Assembly (NCBI GenBank): GCA_036426205.1
Contig: CM071570.1
Coordinates: 7,767,747-7,831,746 of the forward strand
DNA length: 64,000 nucleotides
Direction: 5' to 3'
Origin: Ascaphus truei
Taxonomy: Eukaryota; Chordata; Amphibia; Anura; Ascaphidae
The position numbers were made by a program, and so were the translations under genes. Below the pieces are notes generated by a model. That model ran no database searches, was not told the origin of the DNA, and was given only the letters and a program-made list of their open reading frames with translations. Shown here piece after piece: positions 46,861-58,499 of the stretch. How positions within the stretch are numbered: the first letter of the stretch is position 1; every line of letters starts with the position of its first letter.

Positions 46861-47640
46861 TTATTATTGTAAATTGTCATGTTGGTTTTCATTGCCCTTT
46901 AAATTTTTAAATTATATGTCTGAAAAATCTCTAAGATAAAATAAACAATTTTCACATTGTCATTTGGGAAGTCTGACTTTATAGAGGCATTTATTCATGT
47001 TTCAGACACCCAAAAGCTTGCTGTAGGCAATGAGTTCTTCAAGTACTGTATAAATTCATCCTCAATAGGCAAGATTTTCACAGAGATTATAATGTTTTTC
47101 AACTCCTTTTATCCCCCTAGAGCGCTAAATTATCAATGTCAATATATACAGTGTGTGTTTTGAAAGGGGGAAACTGGTTGTATACAAGTACAAAAGGCTT
47201 AAAGTTACATTGCAAATCCACTGTATTATAAGTCTGCTACTAAGGGGTGCTCTGCAATAAGACAGCTTCCTGAGCAGAAATGTACAGATGTAGCAAGACT
47301 AAATGTCTCCAGTGCCACTGTCTCAGGATTTATGGAACCATCGGAGGTAACATGGAAACCCACAGTAGAGAGGAGATGGAAAAACATAGAAACAGACAGG
47401 GTAAATTGTAACACTAAAGGAAACAAAACAGGGAAAACAAAACAGAGTCTGCAAAGTATGCAAAGATAAATGAAAAAAGCTATGATAACGAAGAGAACAA
47501 ACAAGGATCGTGTTAAGGGAAATAACATGACAAACCAAGGTTAGCTGCAAGAATTGCAGTGCTATATGCAAAGAGAAATAGTAGCAGGGGATAAATAATA
47601 AATGGGCAAATAGTGCTACGGGAGTACTAGACAACAACCA
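46861..47640. other. Intron, nothing recognised
   Basis: Reading frames here have no domain-like content. No repeat structure seen. Confidence 0.45.
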
Positions 47641-47724
47641 AGGAGGTACCTGTACAGATGCAGCGGTCGTTATTCAAACACGTCACACGGTGCATACCTC
47701 AGAATACCTATGTAATGGCGCGCA

Positions 47725-47832
47725 ATCTTGTTGAAACGCATATGCGTGTAATTACATTTAGGCGCATGCATGTTTGTCTCATTGGAACCTTGTTGAAATG
47801 AATATGCGTGTCATCACATTTAGGCGCATGGG
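47725..47832. repeat. Two-copy direct repeat, about 62-bp period
   Basis: TTGTTGAAACGCATATGCGT...TTTAGGCGCATG is repeated once with small changes (TTGTTGAAATGAATATGCGT...). The unit holds GCATATGCG/GGCGCATGC-type short palindromes. Confidence 0.75.
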
Positions 47833-49766
47833 AGTATGTGAATTTCAAGTTTGAAAAAAAAAGAGCCATCCCTTTTTTTCTCAACATGGGCTTAACAATT
47901 TTTGCCATTCTTACAGTACAATTTATCACTAGCTTTTTAATTCTACAGTAATGTATACTGTATTTTATGAGGTGGGTGACATACTGTAATTTTTATTTGG
48001 TGGTTGGGGGGGGTTCTAAACATTCTGATGACCAGTTCAAAAGATTTCTTTGAACTAATAATCCTGCATACACACACTCGGGCTGGCAAAGCTGCTGTAA
48101 ACTTGAGTAGTGCATTAAAGTGCATTAAAGGCATTGAATATTTCACAATATTGGACTATAACTACTGTATATAACTATTGTATAACCTGTAATATAACTA
48201 TATAATGAATAACTATACTACTGTAGACTAGACAGCACACACATGTCTAATACAAATGTACTGTACAGTGTACATCCTGTACTGTATATATATAAATATA
48301 TATTTTGAGTGCCCTACTTACCTGTATCATAATTACTGTACCTGTACTTACCTTACTACAGTACAGTACCTTACTACATTCCGGTGGCCTGTCTATTATG
48401 CTGTAAAAGAACGGGCAACACGCTAGCTATATGATCAATATATTTATTGCATCTTTGTACGGTGAGTATGTTGTTCAGAAAATCATTATTCCTTTTGCCA
48501 ATTCATCCTTTTGGACATTTTCACAACTTTTCTGATATAATCCTTCATCTCATGCTATACCAATACGATGGGATTCAAATCTGGTGATCTGGAATTGGAG
48601 GGGGGGGGGGGAAAGGGTGAATAAGTTAAAGAGATATAAACAGTGTAAAACAATGAGAAACAGTAACCGGACAGTACACTGGAGAACTTACTCCGATGGC
48701 ATCTTTACCCAGTTGATACCGCTCGCAAGAATATGGGTAACCGAGGCAATGTGTTTCAGGTCATTGTCCTGGAAGAAACGGTGACCAGATGGCAAATCAT
48801 ACCTAATGTATTCAACAATCACGGGGACTATTTGCTCTTGGCAAAATACTTTATCCATGATTCCTGAAACAAGAAAGGAAAAAAGAAAAGAAAAAGGTAC
48901 CAAATACTATACACTACAGTTGTACAGTTCATAAGGCCACAGCATGTGACTTTGTGCATTATTTTACCCTCAAAGATGATGATGCATCCTGGTCCACGTC
49001 AAGAGATCTCACCCCACACATGCATCTTCACTGGGTGCTTGGGACACGGCTTCAGATATAGGCATCCTTCTTTGTGGAATGCAAAAGTGGCAAATCTCTC
49101 AAGAGCTACAGTTGTCTCGTCAGTTAAGATGACATCCTGAAAAATCTCGCAACTTTCAATCCATGCCCATGCCTGGTTCACACTTGTGATCTTGTTGGCC
49201 TCCCTTTTCATAGGATACACTCTGTAATGACAAGGAATAGGTTTACAGGTACAGTAAAACCACACTTTTACCTACTTTGTCACAGTAAGACACTTACTGT
49301 ACACGTCCATATTTCCATTCCAATTTGCGTCTCATCTGCCTGATCCTGGTCTCAGATGCTGTTATATTGGGAGTTTGCTTGACCCTTGCCACCTTTCATC
49401 ATTATCTTCACTGATTTGGTCCACAGGAAGCGTTGTCGTCCTACAGAATAAAGGAAAACAGAACAATTTGTTACAGTAGGCCCCAAATTTTCTCTAAAAT
49501 AAATTTAATACTGACTAACCTTAAAACTTGCCCCACAAATCAAGCATCCCAATAGCCTGCACTCATGGCTACAGTTCCACACTCAGTCACTCATAAGAGT
49601 ACCACCCATTGTGACCAAGCACTGCCATTTACAGCACTTATTCCCTCACCTGCTGTCTCTGTAAATTCCCCATAAAACCTCTTAGATTGTATGCTCTTCG
49701 GGGCAGGGATTTCCTTTCCTATTGTCTGATTTTGCTGCACGTATTGCTTATTTGCTACACTTATAG

Positions 49767-50027
49767 ACGAAAATCACCCTTGCCGAGGGGGAAGGTGGAT
49801 CAGCAGGCACAACTGTGCAGGAAAGAGTTGCAAACGGCTGGACTGGGCTGAAAAATGCTTTATTTGAACATGGATTTAAAACCAAGAGGAGGGGGTCTTC
49901 CCTCCTCTTGGTTTTTAAATCCATGTTCAAATAAAGAATTTTTCAGCCCAGTCCAGCCATTTGCAACTCTTTCCTGCACAGTTGTGCCTGCTGATCCACC
50001 TTCCCCCTCGGCAAGGGTGATTTTCGT
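49767..50027. repeat. Near-perfect palindrome, 127/128-bp arms, 6-nt loop
   Basis: Arms 49767-49893 and 49900-50027 differ by two substitutions and one A in a homopolymer. The loop is GGTCTT. Overlapping open frames on both strands here are palindrome shadows, not genes. Confidence 0.95.
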
Positions 50028-50362
50028 TTGTATCCATATACAGCAAGGAGCACACAGATCCGGATGGAAAATGGACTTATGTGAGTACAATATGATTACT
50101 ATTTGCAAGTGGGAGCTTCCCCAGGTTCACTGGATCATATAGTTGCTGGATTTATATACAAGGGGTCTGGGTGGGTCCTAGGACTTCCCCCTGACATCCC
50201 TTTTTATCCTTGCCAGATCGTGTTCCAACTAGGGGTTAATCTATACAGCTCCACACAGCATTTCTACACAACATGTGATCCGGATGCAGTATTTATTTTT
50301 ACAAGTGGATCATATGCTTTGTAGCACTAGTAATTGAGGAACTCTACCTCAATATTCCTCTG
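49767..50362 (+). mobile_element. Insertion with terminal 127-bp hairpin and 14-bp TSD
   Basis: Flanked by TGCTACACTTATAG at 49753-49766 and 50363-50376. The first 261 bases are a near-perfect palindrome starting at the base after the left duplication. The remaining 335 bases are single-copy in this window. No poly(A), no ORF. Long exact direct repeats fit target-primed retrotransposition. Confidence 0.8.
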
Positions 50363-51915
50363 TGCTACACTTATAGTATTATTATAATTCCCTGTTCTGT
50401 ATTCTTTGTGAAGCGCTGAGTATACTTTTGGCGCTATATAAATAAAGACATACTGTACAATACAATATGCACTGCAGCCTGAAAAAGAATGAGAATGTGT
50501 GAATGTCTTCTATCGTTATGGGGGTGGTGTCGATAAGCTGTTGAATGTCCTTCTGCTATGCTTTGTGAGGGGGGAAGGTTTAAGTTTGCCAGTCCGAGTG
50601 TGCTGGATAATACACTGTAGTGCAAAGACATAATTTGAACAGTTTTACAATAAAGGTTCACTGCAGTACATGCTGTAAATAACATGGGTGTGTTACTGAA
50701 ATATTTCCATAAACAGTATGCAAAGCAGAACAAGCCTAGCAAAAGGTGAAGGTTTTCAATAGTATAACCCCCCCCCCCAAAAATGAGACTATGCCACCTC
50801 ATACTGTACATGTATATATTCGAAATAAATAGTAAGTGATTTTAAGAATGTAAAAATTGATAAAATATTAAAAACATGCATACAAGACGTTATTAGAGTA
50901 GTAGAGGACAATTTTTTTCCTCAAAAATTATTGCTAGGAAAAAAGTAATGCAAAACACACTAATGCATTATACCAGTCATAGAGTAATTATAGTACATAC
51001 TGTACAGTAAAGAAAACAAAAATACTTACCCTGTTGTGACTGTGGGACTCCGCTTTACACTTTTTGCCTTACCATAGGCATGATAGCTTACAGTCCTTTT
51101 TGCTAAACCGAGGCCTGAAGCAACTAACCAGCGTTGCATCTGTAAAATTATGTGTCCTTTCTTGTACATATCCTGTATTCTCATGCTGAGATCCTTTGAA
51201 ATCCTTTTCTTCGGCATCGCTGCTTTTAGAAAAAAAAATAAAGCACAGAGGAATGTATATTCGATGTGTATTTGATGTGTATTCAATGTGCATTGAATCA
51301 ACAAAAGTGATGGTGTATTTATACTGTACTTTAATTTAATGGGCCTCAGCCTCGCTCGACAGGTTTAGTACAGAGTACGCCCACTTATAAAAGAGATATT
51401 AGAGGTCCATCGAAATCCCTCCTTTTGCCTTTTTCAGCTTGATGTCAAAGTTTCTGTTCTGGGGGAAAAAAAATTATGCTATTATTTTCGGTATTGAGCA
51501 TGCATCAAGTCGCGTCATTAGGAATTAAAGCAGCAGTTCAAGCAAATACAGTACATGTGCATCTTTACGATGAGAACAAACTTCTGATAGGCTCTAGCTC
51601 TTGAGCCCCGCCCTCCCCCTAGTTATCCACCAATTGTATCTACAGTAGTAACTGCACAGTCAATCATAATGCATTTTCAATAATTGTGCAAGAATTGAAT
51701 TAAATTAAATAACCCTGAGCAAAGCGATTGATTACAGAGAATGGACCGATCTGCAGCTTACTGTAGCTAATCACTTGTCTGTGCGCATATTGTATTGATG
51801 CACATACTGCAATGTATTTTTAAAAAAATATATATATTTTTTAACGGCAGTTTGAACTGCAACTTTAAACTTAATACTGTATTGTACATTATATTTACCT
51901 GCATTATAAACTTTG

Positions 51916-52440
51916 TCAAACGGGTGGAGATGAGCCACTGTCACTCGCGTAGTCTGCATTATAGTTGACAGGTGATAGCTGGCCTGCTACACCTGTAGTT
52001 GACAGCTGATGAAGCTGGAAATCTTTTTGATACACGTAAGCTTGCTGGTACTTGTACGTGAAATCAGGCTCAGGCTGGACATTTTGCAGGTATTCAGGTG
52101 GGGACAGGTAGCAAGGATTGCCGTTCATCAGGTTTTCACTGATAGTCGGACCGTTATTGTAAGCCGGTACTGGTGCTGTTGCCGGCGCTGTGCCCGCGCT
52201 GGCACATTGCTGGATTGGGATTGACAAATATTATATGGGTTAAACCCGACATTTTTCCTTTTGAAGTTGCCATGATCAAACATACTGTAAAATCTGGGTC
52301 CACACCCCAATACCCTCTTGTATCTCCAGCAGGAGGGGCAATGCAAAAAAAAGTCTGATCGGTACTTAAGGTTTTTCTTATCGAACGCCTCCACCCACGA
52401 ACGTCAGGTGAAAATTTGTAAAAATCGTAGTTCGAAATGA
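51916..52440 (-). pseudogene. Degenerate forkhead-domain gene fragment
   Basis: Three frames in order read as the second half of a forkhead domain plus a C-terminal tail: FYKFSPDVRGWRRSIRKTLS then TDQTFFCI, then GYWGVDPDF, SMFDHGNFKRK, and after a further shift NNGPTISENLMNGNP...YLSPPEYLQNVQPEPDF and a stop at 51916-51918. Compare the family pattern W-x-NSIRHNLS, YWTLDP, MFxxGxFxRR. MFD-x-GNF-x-RK is closest to FoxI in my memory. Two single-base frameshifts (one in a T run) and loss of the recognition helix residues N and H argue for a pseudogene. The N-terminal half is missing; a (TA)n tract starts there. It lies on the same strand as LRFN2. Confidence 0.6.
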
Positions 52441-52442
52441 AA

Positions 52443-52444
<2 letters not shown>

Positions 52445-52492
<48 letters not shown>
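52445..52492. repeat. (TA)n microsatellite
   Basis: About 24 near-perfect TA repeats, abutting the truncated end of the forkhead fragment. Confidence 0.97.
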
Positions 52493-52497
<5 letters not shown>

Positions 52498-52499
52498 TC

Positions 52500-55150
52500 G
52501 CCATGTTATCTGCTGCAGCATTAATTGCAGAAAATATAAAAAAATGCATAACTACAGTCAGGTTTTTTATACAGTACATGTACAGTGTACACATGCCAGT
52601 CCAGTCAGTAATTGTGTAAGGATACTGTAGGAATGTAGAAAAAAGCACACAGCTTTGAGTTTTATAAGTTTTTATTATGACGCGTCTAAATTTATTAATG
52701 TCTTGAAGGTCGAATCACAATGGACCACTGTGGTACTGTAGACTTGGTTTTTATCTGATTTTTAAACACCTGCAAATTGACACAGCAGCACAGAAATGTA
52801 CACATTACAATTCATTAATTTCTGCCACCTGGCGGATACGCGAAAAATTGCACCCAAAGAAATCCGAAACCATTACATTTAAACAGATCAACCGCGGTAA
52901 ACCGCATGTGCCTGGCGGCGTGAAGGCGGCATGAATGTGGGAATGCGGCATGAATACTACGTGGAATACAGCAGAGCACACGAAAACGGCTCCGTGATTT
53001 GTTCGAATAACGGCCGCTGCATCTGTAGATCTGCATAACTGGAATCCAGATAACATAAGAAACAGGGAAAGATGCAGTGCTTGGTAACAATGAATAATGT
53101 GACTCCTGACTTGTAAATAGAAAGTTGACAAGCAAGCAAAGAACTACTGTAATGGACTGGGTGGGGTATAATACCCAAACTAAGGTGGCAGATGGTCTCA
53201 TGGATTGTTTTAGTTCTTACCAGTTCTGTGCCTGAACCTAACTTTTCTGTGTGCACCCACAGGTCTTTGAGGAGTACTACGGGCGGTAATCATGACTTGC
53301 TGCCACCCGCAGTCACGCGACCACCATTGTCGCGGCACTGGAGGATTAACACTGTGGGGGCTCCCATTCAGAAGCATGGACCCCTCAGAGGTCTATCACT
53401 GCAAACACTGTCCCTGATGCCATGGATTTTTGCTTCTTCACTGCGGTGGATAAGGGAGTCTTGCTACATAGGTACCTTATAGCCATTCAACTGAAGGCAC
53501 CAGAAGGTAACTTATAGCAGCTCATCATTAAACATAAGCCATATAAAATAAATATCCGTTGTAATGTGTTGTTTTTTTCACTCAATGGAAGGAGGAAGTT
53601 ATACATAATAATGATGGTAATAATAAATGTTAAGATACCAGTCCCTACTAGAGATGAGCAAATATCTTGAAATGTGCTTCACAATTGCTTTTGCAAAAAT
53701 ATCATAAATATTATTTGAGACATTTTGCTACTTAAAATTCTTAACACTTTTGCCAAATTTGACGTTTCATGCCTGGTAAATATTGCACATCTCTACTGTA
53801 GTTTCTTCTCCTTAGAGATTCAACCCAATATGGTACTTGAAGCATGAGGAAATACAGGTATTCTCATAGTCACAGGGACTGAAACTGAGATATCAACAAG
53901 GTTCTCCATTGAGCCACTCTTTCTTCCACTTCTTTTAGGCAATGGGAGAAACGTTGAATGTAATCATTACAACAGCAGTACTAATGGAATAGTAGATATA
54001 AAAGGAATAGAAGCTTAGCAGAATCACACAGTTATTTTTAATGCAGAAATGTCCTAGAACTGACTGGACAACAGTACTGTACCTTCAGAGCCCCAGGTGG
54101 TCATCTCTACTATCAATTTATACCAACGTCTAAGTATCAATGGATCTGTTGTAGGTTATGTAATGCTGGCATCTCAGATTCTACTACTACACTTTACCAT
54201 CTCACACATTATACCAGCTCAACTGCATGATACAGTGTGTATCTCTGGCATCACAGCTTTTAGACTTGCCACCCTGCTCTATCCCATACATCTAAGACAG
54301 CTCAGCCTTCTGGTGTGTGGGCTGGCATCTCAGCTCTATGCAAGGTTACTGTACATGCTCTCCCCTGTGCTGTTCCATGCTTGCAAAGCAGCTCCACCTT
54401 CAGGTGTGTGATGCTGGCGTCTTGATCTCCCATAATCAGATACCCTGGACAAAATGGTATGTTATAATAATGTCTCACTCACACTGCATCCAAAATGCTT
54501 CCATCAAATCCTCTTAAGAAAGTATACATTTTATTCCATTAAAATAGAGTTAGCAAACAGGATTAAAAAGGGCAAATGCCTAATGCATTTCATGCCAAAC
54601 CCAGGAGCTTTGTCAAACTGTGATACTGCTTGACTGCTAGAACTGTAGCCAACAGTTTTCATTGGCAACCACCATGTGCCTAGATCTCCAAAGGAGAAGA
54701 TTGCCATGGTACTTCAAGTGTTGAGTTTCAATAGTTCTTGACAGTTCTCTAAGGAGCTTAGTTACAGTACACTATCATGATACTGGCAGTAGTTGGCCTT
54801 TGCTGGCACGAAGATCCCATGTGTTGCAAAAAGTGAAGTACTAGAAATGACCAAATACTAGAGAAAGTGCTGTAACAAACATATAAATTATGCAGGGAAA
54901 AAGGTGCATGATGTACCGTATGTCAGTGAATTAAAAACGTCAGTATGTTAGGTTAGCTGATTGTCCTAATCCAATGCTTTTTCATATATTGGAGTAAGAA
55001 GCTAAATAAACATCAATAATACATTATATGAAATAGTATGGACAATTTACATTTAATGGACGTATGACACTATGCTTAATATTACCAAAACAGGTAACCT
55101 AGCTCTTGATTACCTGTTATAAAGATCCATTTTACAAATCGAGTAGCATT
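52500..55150. other. Intron with small MITE pieces, no gene
   Basis: 52960-53035 has the GAATAACGGCCGCTGCATCTGTAG end of the MITE family also at 47657, 58020-58165 and 60485-60640. 53340-53370 matches the 41.1-kb foldback. 53470-53525 matches the CTTATAGCC MITE. 54585-54640 resembles a decayed Penelope terminus. Reading frames here have no recognisable domain. Confidence 0.45.
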
Positions 55151-55163
55151 TTCTGATAGTAAG

Positions 55164-55914
55164 TGTAGCCAGGCCACCTGATGGCTACTATTCTGCCCTT
55201 GGGCTGGCAGTAAACCCTGGTACAATCAGGTTGCCAGTAGTTGACATGGGGTTTTCCCCCTCTGAGGAGCTGCCTTTGAGTGACAGTGGGTGGCGGTGAC
55301 ATCAGGCCTGAGCATGACCAATCATGACCAATCATGATGCCCTGCTTCTGGCTGTACGTAAGGGCAGTACCGCCCCAAATTTGTTGTTGCACCTTCCCCC
55401 ACTGAGGAAGGCAGGTGACACAGTGGAAAGGCTGAGATTGGGCCTTCCCAGTCCTCTTCCATCCGGGTGAGAGTGGCTGTGTACCATACCTCTGCCTCTG
55501 CTAGGGAAGCAGGAAAGAGCAAGGATGGATGTTGGTGCCCTTGGCCTGTAGTGACAGTCCAAGGACCATCCTTCAGTGGTAGCTGAAAATTACTGCATTG
55601 GGCAGAAGCCTGACGTGCTGTACAGAAGAAATAATAAACCATTCCTGTTGTTATACCTCCTGCCTGGTGCGTGACCTTAATGGGGGGTGAGGTAATAGTT
55701 CTACTGTGGGAGATCACCTTCAGTTCCAGGAGCCTACGGCAGATGGAGGCGCTGCACTGCTAAAGAGATATGTAGGGTATAAACCCCAGAAGACTAGTCC
55801 TGTGTCCCCACTACCACCGGCGGACGACTCAGCCCTCCTGTTACCAGCAGGTATCATGCACCACACGACTAGTAATGGCCAAATCTCCCACCGGGTGGGG
55901 GAAACACCGTTACA
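55164..55914 (+). mobile_element. Solo LTR, TGTAGC...GTTACA family, copy H
   Basis: 751 bp, homologous to 5670-6425 throughout, with a perfect 4-bp duplication, taag (55160-55163 and 55915-55918). AATAAA lies near 55631. Confidence 0.9.
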
Positions 55915-56960
55915 TAAGCCAGCTCTTATTTCCATATTAACAATGTAGTTTACTGTACAGTACTTAACTGTGAAATATGTTTTATTGATGTGAACACGAA
56001 CATTTTCCATTTATTTGTGGTGTGTTTTTTTAATGCTGAAAAAATGCCCTTTATTTTAATGATGTGTAAAATTGTGTAATGTTTTGTGCAGTTTATTTAA
56101 ATGAGATATTAAATGGTGTTCTGCCGCATGTTGTATTTTATTTGTTTAAGGTGTGTTGTGTCCATAGTAAAAAAAAGGGAATGATGTTTTAGCCCCTTAT
56201 TAGTGAGTCTGTACTTTTTAGAGATATTGATATTATTTTTAAAGTACAAAATAAATAACAAAGAATATAGGGCAATTGTAGACAAACTCCCTCTTAACGC
56301 ATGAGCCACTATTTATCGACAATGCTCTCTACTTGGCTGTCATCAGACAACTCTACTCTGTATTGACGATGCTTCAGATCTTTTTGATGTGGATGTTCTG
56401 AACAAAATTTGCATGTGTGCTGCAGCTATTTTAGTTCTGAGGTACATTTAGATTTTATTGGAAGGCAGAATGAAGCATTACTTCTGAAGCATAAAGAAAT
56501 AGATAAGGATGAAATGCTCCCTGCAATGCATTCTTTAAATATTGCCAATTATGTGTGTAACTAAGCAAATAAAAGCTTCTGTTTCAAATTTATAATCTAC
56601 AATTGAGAACCATCTGTGATAGGCAGTGTTTTTGCCAGGTCTACAGTACAACTAGTATAATCTCATTGTCTTGTGATGTGAACTTATGTTTTTAGTACCC
56701 TTGTCGGCTGGATTTTGTTGATTCTAACTTAACTCTTCTTCATAGAGAAAAGGGGATAACAACTACATGTTTACGTGAGGCAGGAGAACCAGGGACAGTA
56801 CTTATTATTTCTAACAAGAGATCATGATTTCACAATGATTTTCTGTCTAATAATCTGGTGAGAAGTTGACATTTGCTATAGAAGATGCAAATACTATTTT
56901 ATTATAGCACACCCATCTTAGCCTTCATAATAGGCAGACAAGTAGCTTTTTCTGACAAAT
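55915..56960. other. AT-rich intron, nothing recognised
   Basis: No supported gene or element. Confidence 0.5.
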
Positions 56961-56977
56961 AATTTAATTTGCATTTC

Positions 56978-56979
56978 AC

Positions 56980-57049
<70 letters not shown>

Positions 57050-57093
57050 AAGAAGAAGAAGAAGAAGAAGAAGAAGAAGAAGAAGAAGAAGAA
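56978..57093. repeat. Compound (AAT)n-(AAG)n microsatellite
   Basis: About 14 AAT triplets run directly into about 24 AAG triplets. The 116-bp purine-heavy strand reads open in several frames only because of the repeat. Confidence 0.97.
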
Positions 57094-57429
57094 AAGACAA
57101 CTAGTTAAAGCAATCCATAAAAAATGTATTTGGCATTGCTACAGTCACTTTAAAAGTAGCAAACAATTATAGTTACAAAATGTGCAAAATTAAACAACAG
57201 GAGAAAAACTTCATACATAGCGTGAATCATACAAACAAGTAGCAAATTCTTCATACACAGATCACAGTATCATATGGAACAGCATTACCAAAAGCTGCTT
57301 TACTGGTACCACAGATCAATCAATACTCACTGGGAAGAGTCTGAAGAAATCCTTACACAAATTAACTCAATATTTGTGGCTTTTTTTATACATTGTAAAA
57401 ATGTACACTTTGGGCACTATTTGCTGGAA

Positions 57430-57870
57430 GTTATATTACACACACAAGTAATCACAGGGATTACATAAAGCTCCCAATAGTAGCACTCATGATAGATAAC
57501 ATTATAGGTAGAAGTGTTATTGTAGTGGAAGCCACAAATGGCCAAAGCCCACAGTGGGGTCAGCCGCAAAGGTCAAACTCAACAAAAATAATAAACCTTA
57601 TTATTATTTTTGTTGAGTTTGACCTTTGCGGCTGACCCCACTGTGGGCTTTGGCCATTTGTGGCTTCCACTACAATAACACTTCTACCTATAGTGTTATC
57701 TATCATGAGTGCTACTATTGGGAGCTTTATGTAATCCCTGTGATTACTTGTGTGTTTCATTTTGTCCTCTTTCTCCTAAGCACCAGATAGTTTATGTTTC
57801 TGTCCTATTTGTGGCTGTTGTGTTGATGAGCGACGTGTTTTCTGTGTGTTTAGTAGTTAGTTATATTACA
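57430..57870 (+). mobile_element. Insertion with 155-bp hairpin and 13-bp direct repeats
   Basis: GTTATATTACACA occurs at 57430-57442 and 57858-57870. Between them is the palindrome 57440-57755 followed by about 102 single-copy bases. The arrangement matches the 49767-50362 insertion. No ORF or poly(A). Confidence 0.65.
57440..57755. repeat. Near-perfect palindrome, 155-bp arms, 6-nt loop
   Basis: 57440-57594 and 57601-57755 are equal in length and differ at one position (ACATTATA versus ACACTATA). The loop is ACCTTA. Confidence 0.97.
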
Positions 57871-57921
57871 CATACAGTAAAAAAAATCAATCTATTAGCA
57901 GCATAAACATAATTAGAATTT

Positions 57922-58334
57922 CAGATCTGAAACCCTACTTACATTTCCAATTCATGACTTACATCCCCATTTCCAAAAACAGGAATAAGCTGACCTTCAA
58001 AAGCTTATACAGTATATAGATATAACAAGCGTTACTACAACCTCTGACGTTGTCTTTCCTCCGCTGATTCAATTAATAAGCACCTTCTCCTGCTGGTGCG
58101 TTATGCTTGTCCTTCTGCAACGCTCCAGCGGGAGTTATAATAGCTGCTACATCTGTAGATACTGTATAGTGTTCATTTCTTGACAGCAACTTAACTGGAG
58201 CTTAACAATTCATTCTCCTAGTTTTTCTTCCAAACAAGAACCACTGTACCAAATGAAATGAACAAAGCACCTATTTTAAATAAAGTATACCCACTGTCAA
58301 TGATATTTGTCTTGGTCTCAATGAACATTATATG
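57922..58334 (+). repeat. Duplicated block, copy A (with a MITE)
   Basis: Matches 60399-60799 over about 400 bp, from CAGATCTGAAACCCTACTTA to CAATGAACATTATAT. The middle (about 58020-58165) is a palindromic MITE with ends like CTACATCTGTAGATA / AACAAGCGTTACTAC. Confidence 0.85.
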
Positions 58335-58499
58335 TTGTTTATGGTCAAATAAGTGCGCGCTGGCTGGTACGTAATCTACACTCCTTTCTAAAAGTGGCTC
58401 CTGCAGCTGATCCTTCTCCCGGGAACAACGGGGTCGATACCACATTAGAACAAAAATAAAAGAAGAGCATGGAGGGACACTATTAGAAAAATAGACCTA

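Larger units (their letters stand above)
49560..50450 (+). mobile_element. L2/CR1-type SINE or LINE tail, split by an insertion
   Basis: 49560-49766 (TTAGATTGTATGCTCTTCGG, GGCAGGGATTTCCTTTCC) continues at 50377-50450 (TGAAGCGCTGAGTATACTT, GGCGCTATATAAATAAAGAC). The two parts read as one tail once 49767-50376 is removed. It lies in intron 1 of the transposase pseudogene. Confidence 0.65.
48400..51217 (-). pseudogene. Five-exon Tc1/mariner (IS630-type) transposase, decayed
   Basis: Exons on the minus strand: 51217-51030, 49440-49298, 49221-48968, 48863-48692 and 48588 to about 48410. Each boundary has a good GT/AG site (GTAAGTATT, GTAAGTG, GTAAAAT, GTAAGTTC donors; pyrimidine-rich acceptors), and joining them keeps the protein going: YGRV|QVYPMKRE, IIIFEG|IMDKVF, MPSE|SPDLNP. 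Exon 1 has the HTH start MPKKRISKDLSMRIQDMY. Catalytic D is in ILTDET (exon 3) and FFQDND (exon 4); the last acidic residue is lost (NPIVLV instead of NPIENLW, exon 5). There is a 1-nt frameshift in exon 2, a TGA after HVWGEIS and a TAG in exon 5. It is inactive. Terminal repeats were not found. Confidence 0.8.

Noticed and set aside
48999..49265. Intact single-exon transposase or domesticated gene
   Set aside because: The open frame is exon 3 of a five-exon gene with a stop after HVWGEIS, a frameshift in exon 2 and the last catalytic residue lost, so no full protein can be made.
49748..50142. Three overlapping open frames with the same NPCSNK / PADPPSPSA peptides on both strands
   Set aside because: They are the same sequence read from the two arms of the palindrome, not separate genes.
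52154..52648. 164-residue open frame as a single protein
   Set aside because: Its first part is the translated (TA)n repeat and its last part is out of frame with the forkhead end; only the middle is forkhead-like.
56918..57172. Poly-leucine / poly-asparagine-lysine open frames
   Set aside because: Pure translation of the AAT/AAG microsatellite.
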